Assembly: GCA_003254905.1 (NCBI GenBank)
Contig: QANU01101648.1
Coordinates: 383,217-447,216, forward strand
From: Nissolia schottii
Lineage: Eukaryota > Streptophyta > Magnoliopsida > Fabales > Fabaceae
Reading direction: 5' to 3'
DNA: 64,000 nucleotides
In this document: positions 11,101 through 20,600 of the stretch, piece after piece
Layout of the letters: the number at the start of each line of letters is the position of its first letter
Numbering within the stretch: position 1 is the first letter of the stretch
Position numbers and translations under genes: made by a program
Notes under the pieces: model-generated
The model's database searches: none
Told to the model about the DNA's origin: nothing
The model's input: only the letters and a program-made list of their open reading frames with translations

Positions 11101-11193
11101 GCACTCTGGAGGGGTGTTAGTCTAAGGTCTCCCCAAGTGGGAGAGCCTACATCATAATTTGTGGGAGTGGGGGCTTGCGTTCGCGCAGCCCCT
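11035..11193 (+). ncRNA. U1 spliceosomal snRNA
   Basis: Starts ATACTTACCTGG; ACTTACCT is the segment that pairs with the 5' splice site. The RNA then follows plant U1 through stem-loops I-III, with an Sm-binding site (AATTTGTGG, 11156-11164). A terminal GC-rich hairpin (GGGGGCTTGCG / CGCGCAGCCCC) ends near 11193. Length of about 159 nt is normal. The U1 snRNP selects 5' splice sites during spliceosome assembly and also protects transcripts from premature polyadenylation. Promoter, Sm site and 3' box are all present, so the gene is probably active. Confidence 0.95.
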
Positions 11194-11196
11194 GTC

Positions 11197-11210
11197 CAAT
11201 ACAAGTCCAA
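11197..11210 (+). terminator. Plant snRNA 3'-end box of U1
   Basis: CAATACAAGTCCAA fits the plant Pol II snRNA 3'-end signal (CA, short spacer, AGTNNAA). It lies 3 nt past the terminal hairpin, as expected. Confidence 0.75.
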
Positions 11211-11213
11211 ATT

Positions 11214-11720
11214 TAAGTAATTTTTTACAGTCATTATTAATATTACTATTATTATAGGGTGTTTTCTATGTCGTGCGAATTGCAGTCATATGAGCATTAT
11301 AGGATGCATCATGTGTTGCCCATGTCTTTCACTTGCACTGTAGCATGAATTTAAGGTTTAGGTCTCTAAACCCTAAACTATTCCACCCAAATTACTTTAA
11401 ATGATTACTCTTTTCGTTTTGTATAAGTGATGTGTTTCGTATCAAGTGTCGTTCTAGAAGATCATTTTTCTTTCAAATTAATTGGTGGTTTTGGAATTCC
11501 AGCATAATATTGATTAATTTATACTAATGTTATTCTTATATGTAGATTAGATTAGATAAGATAACTAGATTTTTTTTTTCTTTTCAATTTTTTTAGTCTA
11601 GAGGCATTTTTTTTGGAAATTGTAGCTGATGAATGAATTCGCTGTTTAGGAAGGGCATTATCAATAAAGAAGGGCTTTATCTACGGTGCTAATTTTTTTT
11701 ATTGGGGATAAGTAAAAAAT
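11214..11720. other. AT-rich intergenic, nothing recognised
   Basis: No gene or repeat with definable ends. Confidence 0.5.
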
Positions 11721-11724
11721 TTAG

Positions 11725-11970
11725 AATAAATTTTCAATTTAGCTCCTAAAGTTGTCAGCTTTCATCATCTTTGTCCCCAAATTTTTAATATCAATAAAAT
11801 TGTCCCTGAAAGTTGTAAAACATCTATTAAGTTTGTTCCCATTTCTAGATATTCCAGGGATGAAATTGATGGATGATTGACAACTTGGGAACACTTTTTG
11901 ATGATTTAAAAAAATTTGAAGATAAAGTTGATGAAATCCGGCAACTTTAGGAACTAAATTGATTTTCTAC
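11725..11970. mobile_element. MITE-like element with ~120-bp inverted arms
   Basis: The left side 'ttttcaatttagctcctaaa' (11731-11750) is the inverted counterpart of the right side ending near 11966. Similarity continues inward through the 'catcatcttt' and 'gtcccc' words on both arms. No coding sequence is present. A target-site duplication is not clear, so the family is unassigned. Confidence 0.6.
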
Positions 11971-12467
11971 TCAAAAAATTGATCAATGTTGGCTTGTTTA
12001 GGCTTGATCAGGTAATGTTGTGAATTTTTTAGAGTTGTTGAGCTATTTGACCTTCAAAAAAGTCATAACAGTTTGGTAAGTAACTCTCAATAAGCAAAAT
12101 ATATAAAATAGTGTTTGGTAAACATATTATAAATATGATCTTTATATATAAAATTATTATAATAAATATAAACATAAGCATTAACATTAAAGAGAATAAT
12201 AATGAGTTAATGACCATTAAAATCTACAATTATATTAGTATTTTAATTTTTAGAGAATATAACTAAATTACTCATGAGAGCTCCCAAGAGCACTCATTGA
12301 CTTTTAAAAGTCAACAAAAACACCTATATTTTTTATTTAACAAACACAAAAATTTGGTTTATAAATTTTGAGAATAGGAGCATTCCGTCAAAAAGCTTAA
12401 CAAAACCAATCCTTAATACAATTTTAGAAAAAGCTATAACAGTAGAAAATTAAACCCATAGAAACGC
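11971..12467. other. AT-rich intergenic, nothing recognised
   Basis: A hydrophobic 62-codon open frame on the - strand (12029-12217) reflects AT-rich composition only. Confidence 0.5.
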
Positions 12468-12476
12468 AACAGGTAG

Positions 12477-12690
12477 AGGCTACCATGGTGTCCCACATGT
12501 TGGGGTACATGCCATGGTACCCCAAAATCCACCATTTTTAACTTTTTTTTATTATATTTGTGGCACATATTTTCTGCTTTTTTCTATTTTGTGCCCAAGT
12601 CTGCAAAAGTTGCTTATTTGCAACTAAGGCCCTCCAACTTAGTTAAAAAGTCCAAAATGCCCTCCCTTATCTCTCCTCCCTCTCCTTCTC
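12477..12690 (+). repeat. Left terminal inverted repeat of Pack-MULE
   Basis: Begins AGGCTACCATGG and pairs in inverted sense with 13655-13867. Shared words include 'gttgc(c/t)tatttgcaacta' and 'tgccctcccttatctctcc'. The arms have diverged visibly. The right arm has about 9 extra outer bases. Confidence 0.8.
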
Positions 12691-12807
12691 TCTTTCTCTC
12701 AAACACCAACAACAACAACAACCGCCACCGTCATCATCGCCTCCACCCACCGCAACTACCGCCGGCAACAACCGACCGTAAACACTCTCTCTCGGCACGA
12801 ATTCCTT

Positions 12808-13375
12808 CTTGGCAAAGGCCATAATCTCCTCAACTTTTCCAGCTGGAAAATCGTCGAACACCACGACTTGACCACCATAGAAGATTGTCAACTGCGGAGT
12901 TTTAGCCTCGTTGGCGGAGTGGCGGCCGTGTGGGAACAGCAGATCCATGGTAGTCACGCTTTGAGGCTTGACATTGGTGGTAGGAAACAATTCCATGGTG
13001 GAGGTTGAAGAGTGGCACGATGTCTCAGGTGACCATTTAAGCACACAGATTCAGAGAATCTTCGAAGAAAAGCACTCAATTCCATAACGGTGGTTTCGAG
13101 AAACAAGTCAACTTAGTTTTATCCCAAAATCATGGGTGAGAAATGTTAGGACGGTTATAATATAATTGCAAAATAATAAACCTAAATTGGGGAAAATGGT
13201 TAGAATTTCGTACCGATTGATTCGGTGGTGCGTGAAATCCCGAGGGTGAGTTCACCGAAACTGCCCTTGTTCTCCTTCAGGTATTGGCTCAGAAGGCTGC
13301 AGGTCTGAGAGAACATGGACGACTTCTCCGGCGAGTTTCTGGTTGCCGGAAACCCTCGAATACTCCGCCGCCGAG
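12808..13375 (-). pseudogene. Captured JAZ (TIFY) gene fragment: N-terminal region plus ZIM domain
   Basis: On the - strand two pieces of a JAZ repressor are readable. The first (about 13375-13214) encodes KSSMFSQTCSLLSQYLKEN and GSFGELTLG, the typical N-terminal block of JAZ1/2-type proteins, and ends at a plausible GT donor. After an intron-like gap, the second (about 13010-12808) encodes MELFPTTNVKPQSVTTMDL and then the ZIM domain. Its core TIFYGG is at 12888-12871, followed by QVVVFDDFPAGKVEEIMAFA. JAZ proteins repress jasmonate-responsive transcription; the ZIM domain binds NINJA/TOPLESS and mediates dimerisation. The C-terminal Jas motif, needed for COI1 and MYC2 binding, is absent. A frameshift separates the extreme N-terminus from the KSS block. 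It is a fragment, not a complete gene, though transcription cannot be excluded. Confidence 0.88.
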
Positions 13376-13654
13376 GGAGGAGAGAGAAGTAGAAGAAGCT
13401 GGGAAAAGTAAGAGATGAGGTGGACGAGGCGCGTGCGGAGGAGGAGGTAGCGCGTGACGGGGTGGAGAGCGTGGTGGTGGTGGTGGTATTGATGGTGATT
13501 GGAGGCTGTTGAGGAGAGGAGCGGGGAAGGCATAGGAAGGGGGAGGCATAGCAGATCTAGACGGGGGAGGCATAACAGATCTGGACGGTGGTTGTCGTTG
13601 GAAGGTGGTGGAGGGCGGAGTTTGCGACGGCGGCGGCGGTTGTTGTGGTTTGTG

Positions 13655-13867
13655 GTTGAGAGAGAGGGAGGAGAGATAAGGGAGGGCATTTTCGACTTTT
13701 TAACTAGATGGGGGCTTAGTTGCAAATAGGCAACTTTTGCGGGCATGGGCACAAAATAGAAAAAAATCAGAAAACGTGTGCCACAAATGTAATAAAAAAA
13801 GTTTTAAATGGTGGATTTTGTGGGTACCGCCCCATCATGTGAGGCACAATGGTAGCCTCCACCAACG
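13655..13867 (-). repeat. Right terminal inverted repeat of Pack-MULE
   Basis: Inverted partner of 12477-12690. Just inside it (13540-13590) a unit of about 24 bp containing 'gggggaggcata(g/a)cagatct' is tandemly repeated. Confidence 0.8.
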
Positions 13868-14054
13868 AACAGGTAGTCTAATCCAATTCTACTACAGTTA
13901 TCTCTCTTGCTTCACTGCCGCAAGTGTGTACGTATACTGGCCCCAGTGTTGCAGCCTTTTTTGTGTACCTTTGGGCCTGTTATTGGGCTCTTCTTTTGGA
14001 CTGCTGCTTGGGTTGGTTGGGTCACATACTTGGGCTTGTGCATTACTACTCTCC

Positions 14055-15470
14055 GCTGGAAAGACTCACCTTGTCCTCAAGGTGTGGGTAATCACGCAAC
14101 AACTCGGCCCAGTTCTCCCACAAAGCGTCTTCTGGTGTGAATCATTGCCTACTGTATCAGAGCTCCGGCAATCTTGGTCTGGTTTGTAGGGTCAGTTTCA
14201 TAATCGGGGATAGCAATGGGGTGGACGAGTGGGTTGTGGGTGTCAGTTTTTGCCATCGGCAGTTCTCCAGGGGCTGAGGGAGGTGCACCGTGGTGCTTCT
14301 TCAACATAGAAGAGTGGAAGACTGGGTGAATACCGTATTGTTCAGGCAATTGGAATTCATAAGTCACAAGTCCTCTTTTTGTTGTGATGAGAAAGGGACC
14401 AAAATATTTCCTAGAGAGTCTCTCATGCTGTTAGGATCTCTGTCAAATTGGGTTCAATACTTATGCATATGCACCAAATCAAAACAAAGAATCAATACAT
14501 AGATATGCATATGCACCAAATGCATATATGCATATCACCTATAGCAGCACAATACATGGCGTGGTATTGTTTTAGAAATTGTGGGCATTCATATTTTTTA
14601 TCTCTCATTTGACCGTAATGTTTTTACTCTGCGTAGGTCTTTTGAGCATGTTGTTTCGTTATTTATTTCACCATTTTAATAGTGAGTAGACATTCATCGT
14701 TAAGATTTCTTTTGTGGAATTCTTTTGTTATACTCATTGACATTTCATAGTATAATTTTTCTGTACTAGGTTTTATGATTTTTTGTCCCTCTCGTTGGGG
14801 GGGGGTTTCCACCTTAAAATTGGGATGCTCTCTCTGCTTTGTGTGTTTAATTTTTCTTACTCTTGAATATATTGCTTGCCATATATTACAATTCTCATAT
14901 ATTCAATTCAAGCGGCAAAGGTTATTATTTCTTGATGTATATACACGTCTTTCCCAATATATTTGTCAAACAAATTGTTGTCGATGTGAGCGAAGACAAA
15001 CATAAACCCAATCGCCAACCTGCAATTCCAGGTCTCTGCGACTCTTGTCAGCGGTGGTCTTCATTGATTGTTGGCTTTCAACAACTTATCCTTGAGTTTG
15101 GCTAAGAGGAGTTCTCACTCAAGCTATGTAGCCTGGACTGCTTCAATGTTTCTACTGCCGAGCTCATAATGAGGGACAGTGGGCGGAGAACGACCATAAA
15201 CTACTTCAAAAGGAGTGGTGTTGGTTCTGGAAGGTGTGGTGGCATTATAGTAGTACTCTTCCCAATGCCAAAAAAAATAAAATCCTGGAAGATGGATTAT
15301 CATGCACGAGGGCCCTCAAATATTATTGTAAGATGCGATTGACGACTTCGATTTGCTTGTCTGTTTGAGGGTGGTAAGTGGTGCTCATTCCTAATTTAGT
15401 GCCATTCAATTTGAAAAGCTCACGACCCCACGCCAAAACTTGCTTATGAAAATTGGGTCTCGGAAATCAA
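14055..15470 (-). pseudogene. Ty3/gypsy integrase C-terminal remnant, interrupted
   Basis: On the - strand the order is an integrase core end (KLNGTKLGMSTTYHPQTD, about 15410-15355) and NATTPSRTNTTPFEVVYGR (about 15245-15185). Then comes KTTADKSRRDLELQVGDWVY (about 15065-15005). An unrelated insert follows, then LSRKYFGPFLITTKRGLVTY and IHPVFHSSMLKKHH (about 14417-14290), and a short tail ending at a stop near 14055. This is the usual end of a Ty3/gypsy pol protein. Several stops and a frameshift make it non-functional. Reverse transcriptase is absent. Confidence 0.85.
14442..14995. other. ~550-bp insertion inside gypsy integrase remnant
   Basis: The pol sequence breaks after the DWVY motif at about 14995 and resumes near 14442. 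The intervening AT-rich DNA is unrelated and includes several 'tatgcatatgcacc' repeats at 14460-14530. No clear terminal repeats or coding sequence identify the insert. Confidence 0.5.
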
Positions 15471-15479
15471 GCTTCTTGG

Positions 15480-16680
15480 TACTGCATTGACATGTAACAA
15501 AACATCACAATTTTAGTTTGCAATCAAATAATAATTTATAAACTAAAGAAACGCATGCAATAAAAGGGACTAATCTAAGTCGTCTCATGGAAGTAAAGCA
15601 ATTCAATTCTATCCTATTTGGATAAACAAAAATTGGGGTTTTAATGGTAATAAAAATTAAAAAAAATAAAATAAATACACAAAATAAAAAAACAATATCA
15701 TGCATACTATTTTTCTTAAATCAAGGATTAATTATCATTGGTTTCATAAAATAATGTTCATAAAAGGGATTGTTGATTACTAGCCAGCAATCTCCAATTA
15801 ACAAGACAATTCACCCAAGAGATCACGATTGCCTTATCCGAAATATTAATTAGTACATGAATTAACAACGAAGATCTCGGTTAATACCTATACTAATTTT
15901 ATTACCCAATTGCACAGTTTAATCTGACCAGATTAATCTCCAATTCCCTTTATCGGTTGGATAATTCTTATTGACCAACTTAAATTCCCAACCGTAATAA
16001 ATCTTAACTCAATGAATCTTACAATAGCATGTGATCATTATGTTATTAATAAGAGAACAAGGGAGGGAGAATTATGAATTATCATTAAGCACATGAACTT
16101 CAAATTGATCCTAATCTTAGAATTACCACAGGCAAGGTATTAGGAAACTACTCCCATGGACGGTGCATTCAAACGCATAATGATAAATAAAGGAGAAGCA
16201 GAGAGTAGATAATAATGGAGAATTAAAGTAAACAAAACCTAAACAAATTAACGGAGAAAGGAATTGGCTTTGCAAAGAATTGAAAGTTTTCGTTGTCAAT
16301 GTGAGAGTTACAACAATCGTTAAAGAACTAACAACTAATCACTACTAACATAAACTTAAAGTGCAGAAAATGAAAGAGAAAAACTACAAAACCTAAACTA
16401 TGGAGGTAGATTATTGAAGTTGTGATTGTAAGAAGATGTCTATTTATAGAGAATGATCTAAAAGTGAGTGAAAATCTCACATTTCAGAGACAACAATTGG
16501 TAAAATGACAATAACTATGGCTACAAATATCAAATTGATGTGATTTAAATCTTCAATTAAAGTTAAGAGAAAGCTCTACACGGTGGAGGTTAAATCTTGA
16601 TTTGTTTCAAGCTTAGCTATGGTCATTTAAATGTTTATACATTCCATTAAATATAAAATCAACTTATACAGGTAAGTTGA
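15480..16680 (-). other. Possible LTR or leader of a retroelement
   Basis: AT-rich, no genes. On the - strand a TATA-like CTATAAATAGAC at about 16450-16439 is followed by pyrimidine-rich leader-like sequence, which is reminiscent of an LTR promoter. Neither boundary was found, so this is tentative. Confidence 0.3.
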
Positions 16681-17108
16681 AGAAGGCTTTTAGGCTCCAA
16701 GGTTGCAAATATTTGAGGTAGTTTTGCTTTCCTGCTTTTTGTGTATTATGACACTGTGTTTATATTTTATTTTCCTAATGTGCTTTAATATTTGTGTATT
16801 ATTATAAATTTTATTCTGTCTAAACCTTTTATTGTTCATTAATGCTAAAAGCATACTATAATCTTGAGAAGTAGTATTAGCAAAAATGTTATTTTTTGAA
16901 ACAAATGTCAACAACTGTAGTTCACATCAAATGAGGTAATGGAAACCTTTGGTCGAAGAAAAAAGAGGTGAGTTGTAGTTGTGGAAGTCAAAAATATGTT
17001 CAAGGAAAAAATGACAGGTAATTTTTCTAATCTTATAAGTTTTTGTTTACAAGTGCCTTTTTATTATATTCATGTTGTTATTATTATTATTTTTTTATTT
17101 TCATACAG
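16681..17108. other. AT-rich intergenic, nothing firm
   Basis: Two short stretches (about 16930-16970 and 16980-17020) end in donor-like GAGGTGAG and ACAGGTAA and could be decayed exons of the coding-like patch that follows. This is weak. Confidence 0.3.
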
Positions 17109-17383
17109 GTTTTCCTTCGGAATGCTTATATAATACAAATTGTATGCTATCTCAGTCTTCATTTGAGGTTTAAATCAGTTATTCTTCTATTGCTAATTAC
17201 GCTGATATGTTATCTAACACAAATCAGTATGATTTTTTTGGTGAAGAGTTATCTTTAAAGCGTGGTAAAAAAATATTTGGAGATTTGAGCAATTGTATTT
17301 TGAACTTAGAAACTATATTTGAATATGCTAATCAAGATGGTAAGATGGGTAAGAGCGGAGTGGATCATACCAAAAAAAAATAA
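17109..17383 (+). pseudogene. Coding-looking exon remnant of unknown gene
   Basis: A T-rich tract ending TTTTCATACAG (17098-17108) looks like a 3' splice site. Downstream one frame reads from FPSECLYNTN, with one stop near 17170, and then stays open for more than 60 codons. It includes SNTNQYDFFGEELSLKRGKK and IFGDLSNCILNLETIFEYA and ends at TAA 17381-17383. The composition is protein-like rather than AT-noise. I do not recognise the family. It could be a gene fragment carried by a transposon or a dead host gene. Confidence 0.35.
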
Positions 17384-18276
17384 GTTTTTTCTTTATATTA
17401 TTAAATTTCGTTCCTTGTCATTTTAAATTATATTTTGATGAAACCATTTTAAATTACTATAAAGTACTATTATGCTTAGCATACATATTATCTTATCTAT
17501 CAAACTATATATATTTATTCATTTTCAATTTTTTTTTCATGTTTTTCACGTTGTATATTTATTTAGTGATCTATCTAAATTTTTGTTCTACTATAATAAA
17601 ATATTTTAAATAAGTAAATAACAAGTTTTATAGACTATTGTATTTATTGCAAATTTATAAAAACCTAAAATTTTAAAAAAATAACATAAAAAATAAAATT
17701 TAAAAAATACTAATAGTAAAACTTAAATAATTTGTATAAAACTAAGATCAAGAAATTGTAAATAATTTATTTAAATAATTATTATTTTTTTGTATAGCAC
17801 GGATTTTGAACTAGTTTTTAATAAAGAAAAAAAAAAAAAAGGAAAGATACTCATTACGTTGTGTTTAGGCTAGTCCCCTCGCATCAAATTTCTCCCTCAG
17901 CATGACCATGATAAGTTTTTCCGAAAAGCAGGTTAAAAGATGAGATACGGTTAAAGCTGCATTATTTGCAAGATATGCAAATTAGAGGGGCAATAAGGTA
18001 AAATCAAAGGTTCAGCAGATGCTAAGGGACACAAACAACAAAACCATATATAGTTGATATGACAAGACAACCCCATGCCTTGTCTCCCCCACAATCCCTT
18101 CCTCTCCTCTGCCATTTGTTCAATTAACATGAATATATGATTCATATGTTGTTGCATGTTCTCTTCTGCTTCTTATCTCTCTCTGCTTAATTTTTCCCCC
18201 TTGAAGGGTTTTAAGGATTCAGCCACTACTGCCTTTGTGTTGTCAATTGTCACTACGTATCAGGAAACACTACTTC
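17384..18276. other. AT-rich intergenic, nothing recognised
   Basis: No supported gene. 18000-18270 is less AT-rich, but contains no recognised motif. Confidence 0.5.
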
Positions 18277-18277
18277 A

Positions 18278-18310
<33 letters not shown>
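18277..18310. repeat. (CT)n microsatellite
   Basis: Perfect CT dinucleotide run. Confidence 0.9.
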
Positions 18311-18314
<4 letters not shown>

Positions 18315-19270
18315 GTTAAAACCTTTGTATAATAATATGGCAACAATAACTGACCTCACAGCGTCATCAGTGTATCCATCACATGCTTGGCTACTAGTCA
18401 TACACTAGTTTGTTACACAAAAGTGTGGATATCCACCAAAGGAATTCAATTTCTGCTCAATTTCATGACCCGTTGGATTTTTTTGTGCGCTCCAAATAGT
18501 ACTATAAGTGCTACCCAATGCCATTTTCAAATAAGGGAAGAACATTGGGAATGCAGTCCTCTTAATTGAAATTTGGACATCACCTCGTTATGTGCTCATA
18601 TTTATTATTGATCAAATTATTATTTTAGAGAAATGAAGAATTAGAAAATTGATGATAAAACTGAACAAATGACAAAGTCAGATGTAATTTCTAATTGAGG
18701 AAAAAAAAATCATGTATGTGTGTCAATGGCCCAATAGAAAATAGAAGCCTTCAGAGTATATTATTACTGCTTTCTTAATTATATTATTCAGCCAATCATG
18801 TAAAATCCAATACTTTTTTGGTAAAAGCCTTTCTTTGTTGAGTCCAATCAACAAAAGAAAAAGAAATGCTTTAAAATCATCTCTGATCATGCACATACTC
18901 AAATAAATAAAAAAAGATATGCTCAATATTCCTCACCTGCCAAATTTGTTAGTTCTTCCTCTTCTTTCATGATCTCAATTCATCTCCGTTAAAAATGGGT
19001 CAAGTCAGAATATTTCCTCTTTTGGGACATCTAAATGCTTTGTGCTTTGTAAAAGAGATAGGGGTGCGATTGGAGATAAAAATGATTATGTACAGTAAAT
19101 TACTACATGGAAAGATTCACAGGGGTCTTTGTCAGGCAAGAAAGGCCCAGGTGTCAAATCAGCAAAATATTAGAGAATTTGTTAATAATTAGTGTAAAAT
19201 CTACATCCAGTACGGAATATATTATCTATTAAATTATAACAACAAAAAATATAGATATTAAACTCAATTT
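18311..19270. other. AT-rich intergenic, nothing recognised
   Basis: Short open frames on both strands lack any family signature. Confidence 0.5.
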
Positions 19271-19272
19271 TC

Positions 19273-19845
19273 TTCTAATGCAATGTCATTTCTTTTTAAT
19301 TCTCGTGCATTGCACCATCTTATATATTCTTGATCATTGCCATGTTTTCTTTCAATCTCACACCATATCACGATTCATTCCTATTAAGCCACATTTTCTT
19401 CAAATTTTTTTGGGCAATATCATGTTTCATTCCAATTCTTGCGAGATGTCACGTTTCTTTTTAATTGTGTGCAATGCTCATTATAATTCGAATACAATGC
19501 CACATTTTTATTTTGATTCTTGCAAGATGCCATGTTTCCTTCCAAATAGTGTGAGAAGCCATATTTCTTTCAAATTTTCGTGGAATGCTACATTTCCTTT
19601 CAATTATCGTGATAAACTACATTTCCTTCAAATTCTCAATCAATGTCACATTTCCTTTCAAATCACGTGCAGCGTCACATTTCCTTTTAATTACCTCGAG
19701 AAGCCACATTTCCTCCCAACTCTTGTGTAACGTCATATTTCCTTACAATTCTCGTGCAATGTTATAATTCCTTACAATTTGAGTGTGTTTCCATGTTTTT
19801 CTATAATTTCTCCTGCAATGTCACATTTCCTTCTAATTATCGCGA
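19273..19845. repeat. Minisatellite, 29-30-bp degenerate unit, ~19 copies
   Basis: Tandem units resembling 'tcacatttcctttcaattc' plus 'tcgtgcaatg' repeat every 29-30 bp with many substitutions. The 150-codon open frame at 19278-19730 is merely this array read through. The array ends exactly where the copia reverse-transcriptase remnant begins. Confidence 0.85.
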
Positions 19846-20600
19846 GAAGTCTTGACCATGTAAGAATGTTGTATTTACATCTAATTGATGTAAAAACCAA
19901 TTCTTAGCTGCTACAATGGCAAGTAACACTCGGATGGTTGTCATTTTGACCACAAAACTAAAGGTTTCCACATAGTCTATGCCCTCCAATTGAGTAAATC
20001 CTTGTGAGACTAACCTTGCTTTATGTCTTTCAATAGTGCCATCTTCTTGAATTTGGTCTTGAAAACCCATTTACATCTTATGGCTTTCTTTCCATCAGGC
20101 AAATGATTAAATCTCCATGTTCTAGTTTTATCCAAAGCATCTAACCCTAGCATGATAGCATGCTGCCAACACTCATGTTTTACAGCCTCTTTGTAGGATT
20201 GAGATTCAGGAGATGCATGTAATGATAAGGAAAAAGCTCTATATTCAAAGGATAATTTTGAGTAAGAAATGGAGTCAAATAGAGGATACCTATGAGAAGT
20301 TGGAGGAGCAAGGGAAGCTGTGGCCAGGGAACAATGAGAGTCCTTCAAATAAGTGGGAGGTCTCCTTGTTCCGGCAAGCCTTTGTGGAGTTGTAGATGCA
20401 GGTATTTATAGGGAATTTGGGGCTGTAGGCTGTGGTGGAGGTGAGGAATGAGGATTGTGTGTACTAGTGGGAGTGATGAGTCATATGGTATGTCAAATAG
20501 CCAATTTACTGTTGGTTGAGTAAGTGTAGAATGTGAATCAGGTGAAACAGAACATTGTGAGCGAGAATCTGCAAAAGGGAAAAATATGTTCAAAAAAGGA
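19846..20600 (-). pseudogene. Ty1/copia pol remnant: integrase tail to start of reverse transcriptase
   Basis: On the - strand: NIFFPFADS near 20590, in the spacer after integrase; then YKEAVKHECWQHAI and [16 protein letters not shown] at about 20195-20055. After a frameshift comes [18 protein letters not shown], then DVNTTFLHG at about 19870-19850. These are successive motifs at the start of the copia reverse transcriptase. The protein breaks off directly after FLHG, where the minisatellite starts. The catalytic YVDD motif is absent. It is dead. Confidence 0.88.

Larger units (their letters stand above)
12468..13876. mobile_element. Mutator-like transposon (Pack-MULE) carrying a JAZ gene fragment
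   Basis: Nine-base direct repeats AACAGGTAG at 12468-12476 and 13868-13876 flank a 1391-bp element. Nine bases is the characteristic Mutator target duplication. Inside are long inverted arms (about 12477-12690 and 13655-13867), seen for example as 'ccaaaatccaccat' on the left and its complement on the right. No transposase is present. The interior is GC-richer and carries a recognisable host gene fragment (JAZ/TIFY), which defines a Pack-MULE. It lies next to a gypsy remnant. Confidence 0.85.

Noticed and set aside
13499..13752. Arg/Gly-rich and Pro/Ser/His-rich frames in the Pack-MULE
   Set aside because: They run through the transposon arm and simple repeats; only the JAZ-derived parts are meaningful.
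18995..19192. 65-codon open frame
   Set aside because: No domain, splice context or homology recognised.
19278..19767. 150-codon and 60-codon open frames
   Set aside because: They are the 29-30-bp minisatellite read through, not genes.
19273..19845. CRISPR-like regularly spaced repeats
   Set aside because: Units are directly tandem and degenerate without unique spacers, and the genome is eukaryotic.
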